Part shown: in pieces, positions 27,628 to 38,226 of the stretch
How the letters are laid out: each line of letters opens with the position of its first letter
Numbering within the stretch: position 1 is the stretch's first letter
Source of the DNA: an uncultured Prochlorococcus sp.
Lineage (GTDB): Bacteria; Cyanobacteriota; Cyanobacteriia; PCC-6307; Cyanobiaceae
Reading direction: 5' to 3'
DNA length: 55,429 nt
Assembly (NCBI GenBank): GCA_902525585.1
Contig: CABZHQ010000010.1
Coordinates: 1 to 55,429, forward strand
Position numbers and translations under genes: made by a program
The notes under the pieces: generated by a model
The model's input: only the letters and a program-made list of their open reading frames with translations
The model's database searches: none
Told to the model about the DNA's origin: nothing

Positions 27628-29112
27628 TCAATTAACCCAAGATCCATGAAGGCCATGAGGAATTGAAATGGGTAATTCATAAACAGCTAATTCTTTTAAG
27701 TCTATTGCGTCTAATATCACTAAATCGCTTCCTCTTCTTTCTCCATTCCATAGAAGGATAAATAAAAATCCCTCATCTTCTTTTGAAGAGTCTTCTGATG
27801 GAACCATAATTGGTTCACTAACAAATCCACTTGGACCTGCAGACCAAGAAATCTCTTCCTTAGAAGTTAAATTTATTTTTTTTATTGCTTGAAGTGGAGC
27901 GTTCCCGAGCTTTTGAGATGTGCTTGCCATCCAACTAAAAGTTGCTTTTAAACCTAAGTTTTTAGGATTAACAACAGCAAATTCACAACATTGTTCACTG
28001 AAAGTTTCAAGTTCACAAGTTTTTGTCTTTAGATCGATAATTGATCTTTTCAGTTTTCCTTCTGGATATTTGTCAAAGTCAATATCCCTAAAATTCTCGT
28101 CTGGACCAACAGATGGGAAATCATCATAAAAAATACTATCTAATACGATTTTGGAATCTTTTTCAAATGCATTTACATGATGAAAAACGAATCCTTCTGG
28201 AGCATCTATTGTTAAAGGGGGCTGTCCTCTAAATAATCCACTTTCTCTGGGGATGATGAAAAACTTTGCCTTTTTATTTGGGTTGGACTTTAGACATTGT
28301 GCTGCTCCTCTTTGACCCATTACAAATGGAAGAGGATTGAAGTCAATAGCATTCTGTAAAAATATTGCCCAATTAGTTGTAATTGCGAAATCATGAAGGA
28401 ATGCAAAGCCATTAAAAGTATCTTTTCTGTCAAAAATGAGCTCTCCAGAATTTGTACCATCATTCTCAAATTCCATTAATCTAATGGTACTTTTTGGCCC
28501 GGTTTGTACTCCAAAAGTGACTAAAAGTTCTGATGATGCATTTGAGTTTAAGTCTGTTTTGGGATGAGCACTGAATGCTTCGTTAGGCTTGAGTACCCCT
28601 TTTAATGTCGTTAAACCAATAGTGTCAAGACTATCAGGATCCATTGCATGTGGACCAGCTGCTTCCCATAATGCAAGAATTTCATCTCCTAATCTAATGA
28701 CATGTGTATTAGCGATATTCTTGAATTTTAGATCTAATGCATTATTTAAAATTCCTCCATTTTTTTGTGTTCCAAAAACACCTCTATAAATAAATTTATC
28801 TATTTTTTCTTCTTCCAAATAGCCTTTAGTTTTAACAAATCTATTTGTTAAAAAAGGCTGACCATTTTCGAATTTTATGGATGTTATCATTCCATCACCA
28901 TCAAATGGATGATGAACCCATTGTCCACCTCTCTCTAATATTCCTGGTCCATTTCTTAATAATGTTCCATTTAAATTTTTAATATTATTACCTTTACTAA
29001 TTTTTAGAGGCTCTTTAGTTAGCTCCTTTTCTACATTTTGATAAGCACTTGACCAATCTTCTTTTTTAAAAATATTAAATTTATCAATTTTTTTATCTTG
29101 TAAATTAGTCAC
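27628..29112 (-). CDS. Carotenoid cleavage oxygenase family protein
   Basis: This 494-residue non-haem iron dioxygenase of the RPE65/CCD family cleaves carotenoids or apocarotenoids. Candidate iron-ligand histidines are visible in AFSAHPKTD, FAFLHDFAITTNW, FVFHHVNAFE and the C-terminal IPHGLHGSW. The N-terminal GTLLRNGPGILERGGQWVHH is also characteristic. The length is normal. The substrate is not deducible; retinal, apocarotenals or a photoprotective product are options. It follows hisB on the same strand with a gap of about 70 bases and stops two bases from rdgB. Confidence 0.93.
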   Translation of the reverse strand: MTNLQDKKIDKFNIFKKEDWSSAYQNVEKELTKEPLKISKGNNIKNLNGTLLRNGPGILERGGQWVHHPFDGDGMITSIKFENGQPFLTNRFVKTKGYLEEEKIDKFIYRGVFGTQKNGGILNNALDLKFKNIANTHVIRLGDEILALWEAAGPHAMDPDSLDTIGLTTLKGVLKPNEAFSAHPKTDLNSNASSELLVTFGVQTGPKSTIRLMEFENDGTNSGELIFDRKDTFNGFAFLHDFAITTNWAIFLQNAIDFNPLPFVMGQRGAAQCLKSNPNKKAKFFIIPRESGLFRGQPPLTIDAPEGFVFHHVNAFEKDSKIVLDSIFYDDFPSVGPDENFRDIDFDKYPEGKLKRSIIDLKTKTCELETFSEQCCEFAVVNPKNLGLKATFSWMASTSQKLGNAPLQAIKKINLTSKEEISWSAGPSGFVSEPIMVPSEDSSKEDEGFLFILLWNGERRGSDLVILDAIDLKELAVYELPISIPHGLHGSWVN

Positions 29113-29184
29113 AACAAAATAATCGCTTTATATATCTTCGCCAAAAATCAACTGAATTGTGGCTGATTCGAAAAAATTCCTATT

Positions 29185-29790
29185 TTATTGTTTTTCTAAC
29201 ATTCCTTTACTGCTTGGAATTGAATCAGATCTTCTTGGATCTATTTCGGTAGCCATTCTCATTGCTCTTGAAAAAGCTTTAAAGCACGCCTCAACAATGT
29301 GATGTGAATTGCTTCCTCGTATTTGATTAATATGCAGAGTAATACCGCTGTTATTTACAAAGGCAATAAAAAACTCTCTTACTAGTTCAGTATCATAATT
29401 TCCTATTCTAGGGGCTTTTAATTGAAGATCATAAGATAGATGCGGTCTACCAGAGCAGTCTAAAGTGACTTGAACTAATGCTTCATCTAATGGGGCAAAG
29501 AAATGTCCAAATCTGCTTATTCCTTTTCTTTCTCCCAAGGCTTTTGAAAATGCTTTGCCTAATGCGATTCCTACATCTTCATTTGTATGATGATCATCAA
29601 TATGGGTATCTCCAATTGCTTTAATTTTTAAATCGAACAAACCATGACTGGATATTTGATGAAGCATATGATCTAAGAATGGTATCCCGGTATCAATCTC
29701 AGAAATTCCATTTCCATCTAAGTTTATAAATATAGAAATATCTGTTTCATTCGTTTTTCTTTTTATTTCAGATTGCCTTAGAGATGACAT
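29185..29790 (-). CDS. hisB: Imidazoleglycerol-phosphate dehydratase
   Basis: HisB dehydrates imidazoleglycerol phosphate to imidazoleacetol phosphate in histidine synthesis. The 201-residue monofunctional form has the Mn-binding repeats: [37 protein letters not shown], and [20 protein letters not shown] near the C-terminus. [19 protein letters not shown] lies between. There is no phosphatase domain, as is usual outside enterobacteria. It starts with ATG 20 bases after fabI on the same strand. Confidence 0.97.
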   Translation of the reverse strand: MSSLRQSEIKRKTNETDISIFINLDGNGISEIDTGIPFLDHMLHQISSHGLFDLKIKAIGDTHIDDHHTNEDVGIALGKAFSKALGERKGISRFGHFFAPLDEALVQVTLDCSGRPHLSYDLQLKAPRIGNYDTELVREFFIAFVNNSGITLHINQIRGSNSHHIVEACFKAFSRAMRMATEIDPRRSDSIPSSKGMLEKQ

Positions 29791-29810
29791 TTTTATGCAA
29801 AAAACTTAGT

Positions 29811-30593
29811 TTACATTCCATTAATGCAGTAACCCGCATCAACATAAATTGTTTGGCCTGAAATGCCGCTAGAGAGATCACTTAATAAAAAAGCAGCTGT
29901 ATTACCTACTTCTTTTTGAGTGACTGTTCTGCGTAAAGGAGCCTTTTCTTCAACATTGTGAATCATATCTAAAATGCCACCTATAGCAGAACTCGCAAGT
30001 GTTCTTATAGGCCCAGCACTTATTGCGTTAACTCTGACTTGTTTTTCGGGACCAAGTTCTGCAGAAAGATATCTTACTGAAGCTTCTAAAGCTGCTTTAG
30101 CAACTCCCATCACGTTATAGTTAGGAATCGCCCTTTCTGAACCTAAATAAGTTAATGAGACAACTCCAGCACCATCACTAAAAAGTGGTTTTGCTGCTTT
30201 ACATAAAGGTGCTAATGAATACGCACTTATATTAAGAGCCCTATCAAAACCCTCTGAAGTGGTAGCACTATAATCTCCAATCAATTCATCCCGTCCTGCA
30301 AATGCTAGACAGTGAACTAATCCGTCAATTTGCCCCCAATTGTCTTTTATATTTTTAAAGATTTCTTCAATTTGAGCTGGATTTTGAACATCCAGAGGTA
30401 AAAATAACGATGGTTTTAAAGGTTCAGTTAGTTCTCTAACTTTAGACTCGAATCTTCCCTTATCATCAGGCAAATATGTGATTCCAAGTTCTGCGCCAGC
30501 TTTTGAAAGTTGTTGAGCGATACCCCATGCTATTGAACGATTATTGGCAATTCCTGTAACAAGAATTTTTTTGCCAGTTAGATTTAGAAGCAT
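29811..30593 (-). CDS. fabI: Enoyl-ACP reductase (NADH)
   Basis: FabI reduces trans-2-enoyl-ACP in the final step of each fatty-acid elongation cycle. The 260-residue short-chain dehydrogenase has GIANNRSIAWGIAQQLSKAG (about 15-34), LVHCLAFAGRDEL, the catalytic pattern YNVMGVAKAALEASVRYL (Tyr...Lys) and GPIRTLASSAIGG. These are FabI-specific rather than FabG-like. The length is normal. It starts with ATG and is the first gene of the fabI-hisB-carotenoid oxygenase run. Confidence 0.97.
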   Translation of the reverse strand: MLLNLTGKKILVTGIANNRSIAWGIAQQLSKAGAELGITYLPDDKGRFESKVRELTEPLKPSLFLPLDVQNPAQIEEIFKNIKDNWGQIDGLVHCLAFAGRDELIGDYSATTSEGFDRALNISAYSLAPLCKAAKPLFSDGAGVVSLTYLGSERAIPNYNVMGVAKAALEASVRYLSAELGPEKQVRVNAISAGPIRTLASSAIGGILDMIHNVEEKAPLRRTVTQKEVGNTAAFLLSDLSSGISGQTIYVDAGYCINGM

Positions 30594-30698
30594 TTTGTTT
30601 ATTATTTCTATTATTCTCCTATATAAAAGTACCTATCTTTACGGATTACTGCAAAATATACAATAATTTTCAAATATCAAAGAATTTTTAATTTGAAC

Positions 30699-31292
30699 AT
30701 GGTAAGAACAAATTCTATGGTTTTGGAATTAGGTTTTCAATTACCGAATTTCGAAATGATAAATACTAATTCCTCAAAATATGAATACTTTGATTCTCAT
30801 AATCTAGATAATCGGCATTTACTTTTAATGTTTATATGTGCCCATTGCCCATTTGTTAAATACATTGAGAATCAAATTTTCACCTTAAGTAAAGAAATTG
30901 AAAATACAGTTCAAACAGTTGCAATTTCTAGTAATGATATTTTCACTCATCCTTCAGATTCCCCTAAAAATTTGAGATTACAAGCACAAACACAGGGATG
31001 GAGTTTTCCTTATCTATATGATGAAAATCAAAATTTTGCTAAGAAATTGAAAGCGGCTTGCACCCCAGATTTTTATCTTTTTTCAAATGAAGGAGATGGT
31101 GATTTTTTATTGTATTATCACGGCCAATTAGACGATAGTAGACCAAAGAATAATATACCTCTATCTGGAAAAGATTTGCGCTCTGCTGTAAAAGATTTGA
31201 ATCAAGATAATTCTTATCCGTCAAATCAGATACCTTCTTTAGGTTGCAATATAAAATGGACTCCTGGTAAAGAACCAAGTTGGTTCAAATGA
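30699..31292 (+). CDS. Thioredoxin-fold (AhpC/TSA-like) protein
   Basis: This soluble protein of about 197 residues has a redoxin fold. MVLELGFQLPNFEM begins the first strand region. LLLMFICAHCPFVKYIENQI carries a C-A-H-C motif at the position of the peroxidatic or thioredoxin active site. SLGCNIKWTPGKEPSWFK is the conserved tail of this family. It is probably a thiol oxidoreductase or peroxiredoxin-like protein; the partner is unknown. The frame also opens at a TTG at 30693, but the ATG at 30699 gives the family-like start MVRTNSMVLELG. The aminotransferase follows about 50 bases downstream. Confidence 0.85.
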   Translation: MVRTNSMVLELGFQLPNFEMINTNSSKYEYFDSHNLDNRHLLLMFICAHCPFVKYIENQIFTLSKEIENTVQTVAISSNDIFTHPSDSPKNLRLQAQTQGWSFPYLYDENQNFAKKLKAACTPDFYLFSNEGDGDFLLYYHGQLDDSRPKNNIPLSGKDLRSAVKDLNQDNSYPSNQIPSLGCNIKWTPGKEPSWFK

Positions 31293-31343
31293 ATTAAAAA
31301 ATTTTTACCCATAGAAATATGGTTTAGGGTTAATATATTTACT

Positions 31344-32549
31344 ATGCAGATACCTCCATTTACTTTAAATAGGCAGTACCACGAAATTGGCTCAGAAATT
31401 GAGAGTGAGGTTTCTAAAGTTTTAAAAGGGGGCCAGTATATTGGAGGACAAGAAATTACAAAATTTGAGGAGAGTTTTTCAAATCTGATTGGTGTTGAAA
31501 ATACTATTGGATGTAATAGTGGAACTGATGCTTTAGTATTAGCTTTGCGCGCATTAGATATTGGTGTGGGTGATGAAGTTATTACCTCATCTTTTAGCTT
31601 TTTTGCAACTGCAGAGGCTATTAGTGCAGTTGGTGCTAATCCTGTTTTGGTTGATATAGATCCAGAAACTTATCTTATCAACACTGAACTAATAGAACAA
31701 GAAATAAATTCTAATACTAAGGCAATTATGCCAGTTCATCTATTTGGTAACGCAGTGAATATGACCTTAATAAAATCTTTGGCCAAGAAATATAACCTAA
31801 AAGTAATCGAAGATTGTGCTCAGGCAACATGCACAATGTGGGAAAATTCCAAAGTTGGTAGTATCGGTGATATAGGCTGTTTTAGCTTTTTCCCTACTAA
31901 AAATTTAGGAGCTGCTGGAGATGGTGGAGCAGTAACAACTTCAGATCAGAAGATTGCAAAAAAAATTAGAGAACTTGCTGTTCATGGCAGCCCAAAAAGA
32001 TATCATCATACCCAAATTGGATATAACAGCAGACTTGATACCATTCAAGCTGCCATATTAAACATTAAAATAAAATATATTTCTAATTGGATTGATAATC
32101 GCCAAAAAATTGCTAAAAATTACCTTGATTTATTAGAAAAAAATCCATTTATTAGTTTTCCAAAAATTAGCTCTGATTCAATTTCCCATTCTTGGAATCA
32201 ATTTGTCATCAAATTAAGAAACGATAAATATTTTTTAGATGAAGATTTTTCAAATTTATTTAATACTGATTGCAAAAAATACTATTCCTTAAGGAATTTG
32301 GTAAAACAACAACTTCTTGAAAAAGGTATTAATTCAATTATTTATTATCCAATTCCAATTCACGCACAAAAAGCTTACAAAAATAAAAATTTTTCTAGAA
32401 CAAAACTCATTAATACAGAGAGAATTTGTACAGAAGTTCTTAGTCTTCCAATGTTTCCTGAAATTTCTTATGAAGAGCAGGTTTATGTAGCAGAAAATTT
32501 AAATAAAGTATTAAAGAATTGTATAGAGGAAATTCAAATTTCAGCATAA
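31344..32549 (+). CDS. DegT/DnrJ/EryC1/StrS aminotransferase
   Basis: This 401-residue PLP enzyme typically makes amino sugars on nucleotide carriers from keto-sugars. It has IGCNSGTDALVLALRALDIG, EVITSSFSFFATAEAI, VIEDCAQA and the PLP-lysine region CFSFFPTKNLGAAGDGGAV (about 178-196). HGSPKRYHHTQIGYNSRLDT is the family substrate loop. The product is probably an amino sugar for surface polysaccharide; no other sugar-nucleotide gene is adjacent. It starts with ATG, and its 3' end overlaps the photolyase gene by 16 bases tail to tail. Confidence 0.93.
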   Translation: MQIPPFTLNRQYHEIGSEIESEVSKVLKGGQYIGGQEITKFEESFSNLIGVENTIGCNSGTDALVLALRALDIGVGDEVITSSFSFFATAEAISAVGANPVLVDIDPETYLINTELIEQEINSNTKAIMPVHLFGNAVNMTLIKSLAKKYNLKVIEDCAQATCTMWENSKVGSIGDIGCFSFFPTKNLGAAGDGGAVTTSDQKIAKKIRELAVHGSPKRYHHTQIGYNSRLDTIQAAILNIKIKYISNWIDNRQKIAKNYLDLLEKNPFISFPKISSDSISHSWNQFVIKLRNDKYFLDEDFSNLFNTDCKKYYSLRNLVKQQLLEKGINSIIYYPIPIHAQKAYKNKNFSRTKLINTERICTEVLSLPMFPEISYEEQVYVAENLNKVLKNCIEEIQISA

Positions 32550-33967
32550 AGTGATTTAAATAATCTTTGTTGTATGTTGTGATTGACAATAGGGCTTGAA
32601 TAATTATTTTTTTCTAAATTAGATATCTCCCCATTTAATAATTCTGAATTTGACACTTTAGATAATTCAGGAATCCAATATTTTATATATTCGCAAATAG
32701 GATCAAATTTTTTTGCTTGGGTATATGGATTAAAAATTCTAAGTGGTTTTGGATCCATACCGCTACTTGCGCTCCATTGCCATCCCCCATTATTTGCAGC
32801 TAAGTCTCCATCAACCAAAGTCTCCATAAATTTTTTCTCGCCCATTTGCCAATTGCATATAAGATCTTTTACCAGAAATGAAGCAACTATCATCCTACAT
32901 CTGTTATGCATCCAGCCAGTACTATTTAGTTGACGCATTGCAGCATCAACTATAGGTACTCCGGTCTCTCCGTTGCTCCAATGCTGAAACCATTCATTAT
33001 TGTTTTGCCATGGAAAGTGATCCCATTTTTTTCTATATGGACCTTTCTCTAGCTCTGGGAAATGGAATAAGCAATGTTGATAAAATTCACGCCAAACAAG
33101 TTCTTTTTGCCAAGTTTCAATTGATAGGTAATTTCCTTGATTTGCAAAATCTGAATTTAAATTTAATGTGGCGTTCCAAATTTTTCTAATGCTTATGGTG
33201 CCAAATCTGAGAGATGCACTTAGAAAAGATGTCCCATTATGGGAAGGAAAATCTCGTGCAGAATTATAAGAGTATATTTTTTTTTCGTTAATGAAGTTTT
33301 CTAGTAATGTTTCTGCAGCATTCTCACCAGGTCTACATGGACAAATATTCGAACCAGAAAATTTGATATTTTTGATAAATTTCTCTAAAACCGAATCAGA
33401 TGAATTTATTGTCTTATCTTTGAGTTTATTATCTATATCTTTAAACTGGAAACCAACTTTATCTTGTTCATATGAACCTAATAAATTCATTTTTGATTTA
33501 AGGTTTTTATAAAAAGGTCCATAAACCGAATAAGGATTATTATTTCCTGAAAATATTTTTAAAGGTTCTACTAATAAGTGATCCCAAGTTTCAATAACTT
33601 GAATATTTTGTTCTTTTAAATTTTTTTTTATTTGTAAATCGCGATTAATCTCATAAGGTTCAATTGATCTATTCCAAAAAACAAATTTAGCATCTATTTT
33701 CTTTGCTAATTCAGGAATGATAAATACCGGATCTCCTTTTTCCATAACTAATCTACTACCCATTTTTTTCCAATTATTTCCTAATTCTTGCAGTGAATTT
33801 CCTAGAAACCAAGCTCTTGAACTCGCATTGAAATCGTGTGAGTAATTTTTATCAAATATATAAGTTGAAGTAATAGCATTTGACAATGTAAATGCTTTGA
33901 TTAAAGCTTGATTATCAAATATTCTTAAATCCTTTCTATGCCAAAAAAGTATTCTAGGTTTATTCAT
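32534..33967 (-). CDS. phr: Deoxyribodipyrimidine photolyase
   Basis: This 477-residue class I photolyase/cryptochrome-family protein uses light to split cyclobutane pyrimidine dimers. The N-terminal antenna domain begins ILFWHRKDLRIFDNQALIKA. The FAD domain has TSFLSASLRFGTISIRKIW, ETWQKELVWREFYQH, GWMHNRCRMIVASFLVKDL and NNGGWQWSASSGMDPKPLRI. The last is the photolyase-type segment with Asn near the flavin N5. A working photolyase fits life in bright surface water. Its ATG overlaps the Nudix stop in ATGA. Confidence 0.95.
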   Translation of the reverse strand: MNKPRILFWHRKDLRIFDNQALIKAFTLSNAITSTYIFDKNYSHDFNASSRAWFLGNSLQELGNNWKKMGSRLVMEKGDPVFIIPELAKKIDAKFVFWNRSIEPYEINRDLQIKKNLKEQNIQVIETWDHLLVEPLKIFSGNNNPYSVYGPFYKNLKSKMNLLGSYEQDKVGFQFKDIDNKLKDKTINSSDSVLEKFIKNIKFSGSNICPCRPGENAAETLLENFINEKKIYSYNSARDFPSHNGTSFLSASLRFGTISIRKIWNATLNLNSDFANQGNYLSIETWQKELVWREFYQHCLFHFPELEKGPYRKKWDHFPWQNNNEWFQHWSNGETGVPIVDAAMRQLNSTGWMHNRCRMIVASFLVKDLICNWQMGEKKFMETLVDGDLAANNGGWQWSASSGMDPKPLRIFNPYTQAKKFDPICEYIKYWIPELSKVSNSELLNGEISNLEKNNYSSPIVNHNIQQRLFKSLYAEI

Positions 33968-34527
33968 AATTTATATAAAAATTGTTTAGCTCTAAACCAA
34001 GCCGTCACGGTTTTTGCGTCAAGAATTTCATCCCCGCTAGAAATAAGATTATCTAGTTCTTCTGGATCTAAAATTAATACTTCTATATCTTCATCTAAAT
34101 CTCCCTTAACCTCGAAATTGAGTCTTTTTAAATCACGAGCTAAAAATAAATAAATTTCTTCATCTGCATAACCAGGAGCAGGGACAAGAGTTCCTAGTTC
34201 ATCCCATATGTTTGCACTGAATCCAGTCTCTTCTTGTATTTCTCTTTGAATTGAATTAATAGGAGTTTCACCTATTTCTAATGTACCTGCTGGAAATTCT
34301 AATAGATACCTTGAGACAGCAAATCTATATTGCCGGAGAATGATAACTTTATTGTCTTTTGTAATAGGTACGGCTAATGCTGCCCCAGGATGCTTAATGT
34401 ATCCATATTCACCTTCATGTCCATTTGGAAGCTCAATTTTATTTATTTCGAAACTAAATTTTTTCGACTTTAACTCAGATATCTTTTCTTTAAAAATGGA
34501 TCTTTTTATAAGGTTTTTATTGCCCAT
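33964..34527 (-). CDS. Nudix hydrolase (ADP-sugar pyrophosphatase type)
   Basis: This 187-residue Nudix enzyme has a complete Nudix box, G-TLEIG-E-TPINSIQ-REIQEETGF (about 99-121), preceded by the LLEFPAGT segment typical of ADP-ribose pyrophosphatases. PAPGYADEEIYLFLARDL follows, which also fits the ADP-ribose group. Substrate assignment is inferred from those flanks. The gene overlaps photolyase by four bases and follows folK by about 50 bases, so folK-nudix-phr may be one operon. It starts with ATG. Confidence 0.9.
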   Translation of the reverse strand: MGNKNLIKRSIFKEKISELKSKKFSFEINKIELPNGHEGEYGYIKHPGAALAVPITKDNKVIILRQYRFAVSRYLLEFPAGTLEIGETPINSIQREIQEETGFSANIWDELGTLVPAPGYADEEIYLFLARDLKRLNFEVKGDLDEDIEVLILDPEELDNLISSGDEILDAKTVTAWFRAKQFLYKL

Positions 34528-34578
34528 AATTGTTAAATAAAAATAGCCTAACAGTTATTTTTTGGTTTTGTAAATCAT

Positions 34579-35154
34579 TTATATAGACCATTTTGGGTCA
34601 TCAAATTTTGTGATTTTTTGGCTTCTACTTAAGATTTCAGATAGTGGCGTAATAACAAAATTCCGATTCATGAATCTAGGGTGAGGTAGTGTTAATTCCT
34701 CATCATCGGTATGAAAATCTTCCCACCAAAGAATATCTAAATCGAGACATCTTGATAGCCATTTTTTACCCTTTGGCGTCACTTGTCGTCCGAAAAATCT
34801 CTCTAACTTTTTTAGCTCTTTTAGAAGCAATTTAGCTTTTTTATTTGATGGTTGTGGAAAAGAATTACTTTTTATAAGTAATAGAGTATTTAAATAATTT
34901 GGCTGCTCATTATCAACACCATGGGGTAATGTTTCATAAATTGAAGACCAAAAAAAGTTTGCATGAAATTTGCTTTTATCTTCTTTTTTTTTGTTAGAAC
35001 TATCTCCCCACTCATTTATTATTTCCTCTATTTTTGGCTTGCAAATCAATAGTGACTCAAGAGGGCTTCCGAATTTACTATCAATATTTGCTCCGAGGGA
35101 TATACATAGTCCATTTTTGATATTAAGATTTGATAATTCCACTACAAAAAACAA
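34579..35154 (-). CDS. folK: HPPK, dihydropterin pyrophosphokinase
   Basis: FolK transfers pyrophosphate from ATP to 6-hydroxymethyl-dihydropterin in folate synthesis. The 191-residue product starts ATG and has [19 protein letters not shown] (about 17-35). The catalytic segment is [17 protein letters not shown], with the D-x-D metal pair in [26 protein letters not shown] is the family C-terminus. It is a little longer than E. coli HPPK owing to a loop at about 47-65. It diverges from chlD with 36 bases between starts. Confidence 0.94.
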   Translation of the reverse strand: MFFVVELSNLNIKNGLCISLGANIDSKFGSPLESLLICKPKIEEIINEWGDSSNKKKEDKSKFHANFFWSSIYETLPHGVDNEQPNYLNTLLLIKSNSFPQPSNKKAKLLLKELKKLERFFGRQVTPKGKKWLSRCLDLDILWWEDFHTDDEELTLPHPRFMNRNFVITPLSEILSRSQKITKFDDPKWSI

Positions 35155-35190
35155 AGTTATTGGATAAATTCTATATCAGACATTTTTAAA

Positions 35191-37368
35191 GTGATTTTGA
35201 ACCCCGAGTTACAAGAAAAAGGAGAAATAAAAGATTTAATGAAGTCAAAGGATTCTTTTAGAGCTTTCCCTTTGGCGGCAATTACCGGTCATAGTTTATT
35301 GAAGTTATCTTTGCTTTTGGCAGCAGTTGATCCTAGTTTAGGAGGAGTGATTATCGCTGGCGGAAGAGGTACTGGTAAGTCAGTGTTAGCTAGGGGTTTG
35401 CATACTTTACTCCCTCCTATAGAGGTATTAGATAATGAATCAATACTGGAAAATCTAACTTTGAGAAATAGTAATTCTTCATTAAGACCTATTGGTAGGA
35501 ACCTAGACCCAGATAAACCAGAAGAATGGGATATTAGTACTAATAAATTGTTGGAGGAGGTAATTGGAAGTGATTATTTGAATCAAATTGAAGAAATTCC
35601 GAAAAAAGTAAGAGAGGCTCCATTTATTCAAGTTCCCATTGGCATAACTGAAGACAGACTTGTTGGATCAATTGACGTCGCTGGTTCATTAAGTACGGGC
35701 GAACAAGTTTTTCAGCCTGGAATTTTGGCAGAAGCCCATAGAGGTGTTCTTTATGTAGACGATATAAATTTATTGGATGATGGTATCGTCAATTTAATTC
35801 TTGAAGCTACAGGAAGAGAGAAAAATAATATTGAAAGAGATGGTTTGAGCCTTTCTCATCCTTGTAAGTCACTTTTAATAGCAACCTATAATCCTGAAGA
35901 AGGTGCTTTAAGAGATCATGTTTTAGATCGTTTTGCTATTGTGCTTTCGGCAGATCAATCTATTGATAATGCTCAAAGAGTTGAGATTACAAAATCTGTT
36001 TTATCACACGCAGAAAATAATATTAAATTTTCAGAAAAATGGTCTGAAGAATCTGATAATTTATCTACTCAATTAATTTTGGCAAGGCAATGGTTAAAGG
36101 ATGTCAAGATAACAAAAGAGCAAATAACCTATTTGGTGAATGAAGCACTTAGAGGAGGAGTAGAAGGACATAGGTCAGAACTATTTGCAGTAAAAGTAGC
36201 AAAAGCTAATGCAGCTCTTCGAGGCGATGAGAATGTAAATTCTGAAGACTTAAAAGTCGCAGTTAGGTTAGTTATTCTCCCACGAGCAATGCAAATTCCT
36301 CCAGAAGATGATGATATTCAACCTCCCCCTCCAGAGGATCAGAGTCCCCCACCCCCACCTCAATCAAACAATGAACAGTCTGAACCTGAGGCTAATGAAA
36401 ATGATAATGAGCAAGATCAAAAACAAGAAGAAGATAATTCTGATGGAGAAGAAGAATCTACTCCCGAGATACCTGAAGAATTCATATTAGATCCTGAGGC
36501 ATGTATAGTTGATCCTGATTTATTGCTTTTTTCATCAGCTAAATCAAAAGCAGGAAATAGTGGAAGTAGATCAGTGATATTTAGTGATAGTAGAGGAAGG
36601 TATGTGAAACCTATAATTCCAAGAGGTAAAGTAAAAAGAATTGCGGTAGATGCTACTTTGCGAGCTGCAGCTCCTTATCAAAAATCGAGAAGATTAAGGA
36701 ACCCTAATAAATCAATAGTTATTGAAGAAAATGATTTTAGGGCTAAGCTTCTTCAAAAAAAGGCGGGTGCTCTAGTCATTTTTCTTGTTGATGCTAGTGG
36801 TTCTATGGCTCTTAATAGAATGCAAAGTGCTAAAGGTGCAGTTATCAGACTTTTGACCGAAGCATATGAGAATAGAGATGAAGTTGCTCTAATTCCCTTT
36901 AGAGGTAATCAGGCAGAAGTTCTTTTGCCTCCAACAAGATCAATAACTGCAGCGAAAAGAAGGTTAGAAACAATGCCTTGCGGAGGTGGATCGCCTTTAG
37001 CTCATGGACTAACACAATCAGCAAAAGTAGCAAAAAATGCTCTTTCTACTGGAGATATAGGTCAAGTTATTGTTGTTGGAATTACTGATGGAAGAGGAAA
37101 TGTTCCATTAGGATTATCCTTAGGACAAAATGAGGTTGAGGGAAAAGATAATGAAAGTGCTAATTTAAAACAAGAGGTTCTTGATATTGCTGCAAAATAT
37201 CCCATGCTGGGTATAAAACTCTTAGTAATTGACACAGAGAGAAAATTTATAGCAAGTGGATTTGGTAAAGAATTAGCAGAGGCTGCTCAAGGTAAATACG
37301 TCCAATTGCCAAAAGCTACAGATAAAGCAATTGCTGCTATGGCTTTAAATGCTATTAATGAATTCTAA
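35191..37368 (+). CDS. chlD: Magnesium chelatase subunit D
   Basis: ChlD is the AAA+/integrin-like subunit that bridges ChlI and ChlH to insert Mg2+ into protoporphyrin IX, the first committed step of chlorophyll synthesis. In the 725-residue product the AAA+ domain has [17 protein letters not shown] (about 53-69) and [17 protein letters not shown] proline-rich then acidic linker spans about 370-430 ([13 protein letters not shown], then runs of E and D). The C-terminal VWA domain has [19 protein letters not shown], an intact MIDAS motif. The start is GTG at 35191. It ends 7 bases from the convergent mlaD-like stop. Confidence 0.97.
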   Translation: MILNPELQEKGEIKDLMKSKDSFRAFPLAAITGHSLLKLSLLLAAVDPSLGGVIIAGGRGTGKSVLARGLHTLLPPIEVLDNESILENLTLRNSNSSLRPIGRNLDPDKPEEWDISTNKLLEEVIGSDYLNQIEEIPKKVREAPFIQVPIGITEDRLVGSIDVAGSLSTGEQVFQPGILAEAHRGVLYVDDINLLDDGIVNLILEATGREKNNIERDGLSLSHPCKSLLIATYNPEEGALRDHVLDRFAIVLSADQSIDNAQRVEITKSVLSHAENNIKFSEKWSEESDNLSTQLILARQWLKDVKITKEQITYLVNEALRGGVEGHRSELFAVKVAKANAALRGDENVNSEDLKVAVRLVILPRAMQIPPEDDDIQPPPPEDQSPPPPPQSNNEQSEPEANENDNEQDQKQEEDNSDGEEESTPEIPEEFILDPEACIVDPDLLLFSSAKSKAGNSGSRSVIFSDSRGRYVKPIIPRGKVKRIAVDATLRAAAPYQKSRRLRNPNKSIVIEENDFRAKLLQKKAGALVIFLVDASGSMALNRMQSAKGAVIRLLTEAYENRDEVALIPFRGNQAEVLLPPTRSITAAKRRLETMPCGGGSPLAHGLTQSAKVAKNALSTGDIGQVIVVGITDGRGNVPLGLSLGQNEVEGKDNESANLKQEVLDIAAKYPMLGIKLLVIDTERKFIASGFGKELAEAAQGKYVQLPKATDKAIAAMALNAINEF

Positions 37369-37375
37369 ATATTTC

Positions 37376-38221
37376 TTATGGATAAATTTCGTTAAGAAAT
37401 TTTGAAAGTCCAATCGTTAAATCTCTTATAGATTTAGTTAATTCTTTATCCTGTGTTAATTTTTCAAAATCATCACTCATATCATCTATTTTGGTTGAGA
37501 TGGATCTAGCAGCATTAATTGTCAACTTAATGTCATTGAGGGTTTCTTTGTCATCGATAGTAGACAAAATGTTATTCAAATGATTAGCAGCAATTGTCAT
37601 TTCTTTTATTAGAGGTTCAACCCTTTTTAGTTCTTGTTTTGATAAAAAAATTAATTCATCAAGATTTTCTTGTGTCCTGTCAAACTGGTCAATTGAGTTG
37701 ACAACGTTTTCAATTAAGTTTTCTTGATTTGTTTCTTTTAGAAGTTGACTAATTCTATTAGTTATATTTGAGAGACTGGATAGTTGTTTACCTGTGATAG
37801 TATCGCCCTGACAAATTATTAACTTGGAATTGCATTTTTCGGAAATGGGTTTTGCAATATTTTTGGGAATTGCTTTATCACTAGTTTCTAAAGCGACTTG
37901 AACATCTCCACCAAGGAAAGAATTTGTAACTACCCTTGCAAATGCTGGCCTTGGAAGAATAATTTCAGGATTATTTAAAACTATTTTTGCTTTAATTGAT
38001 TCGTTCGTAAACAAGATATCTTCTATCGATCCTACTAAAATCCCTCTGTAAGTAACTGGAGATTTTTTTGATAAACCGCTTGCGTTATTGAATTCTGCAA
38101 AAAGATACCAATTTTTTGAAGATAATCTTACTCCTCTGAGCCAAAAAGAAAAAAATGTGAATATTAAAATCCCCCCTAATAAGGAAAAACCAACTATTGA
38201 ATCTCGTAAGCTTCTACGCAT
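37376..38221 (-). CDS. Mce/MlaD-type lipid-transport protein
   Basis: This 281-residue protein has a single N-terminal membrane helix (about 12-30, SLLGGILIFTFFSFWL). An MlaD/Mce domain follows (about 40-115: FNNASGLSKKSPVTYRGILV, then IILPRPAFARVVTNS). The C-terminal half is long and helical, with coiled-coil character (about 145-280). The family binds lipids and feeds an ABC transporter between inner and outer envelope membranes. It follows the ATPase gene by five bases on the same strand. The usual MlaE-type permease gene is not in this window. Confidence 0.88.
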   Translation of the reverse strand: MRRSLRDSIVGFSLLGGILIFTFFSFWLRGVRLSSKNWYLFAEFNNASGLSKKSPVTYRGILVGSIEDILFTNESIKAKIVLNNPEIILPRPAFARVVTNSFLGGDVQVALETSDKAIPKNIAKPISEKCNSKLIICQGDTITGKQLSSLSNITNRISQLLKETNQENLIENVVNSIDQFDRTQENLDELIFLSKQELKRVEPLIKEMTIAANHLNNILSTIDDKETLNDIKLTINAARSISTKIDDMSDDFEKLTQDKELTKSIRDLTIGLSKFLNEIYP

Positions 38222-38226
38222 AATAT

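Noticed and set aside
31272..31286. Perfect inverted repeat GAACCAA-G-TTGGTTC near the end of the thioredoxin-fold gene
   Set aside because: It encodes the conserved protein tail EPSWFK, and its one-base centre cannot form a stable hairpin. Probably coincidental.
20148..32549. The Gfo/Idh oxidoreductase and the DegT aminotransferase as one amino-sugar pathway
   Set aside because: Such enzymes do act together in some sugar-nucleotide pathways, but here they are about 10 kb apart with unrelated genes between, so a link cannot be supported.
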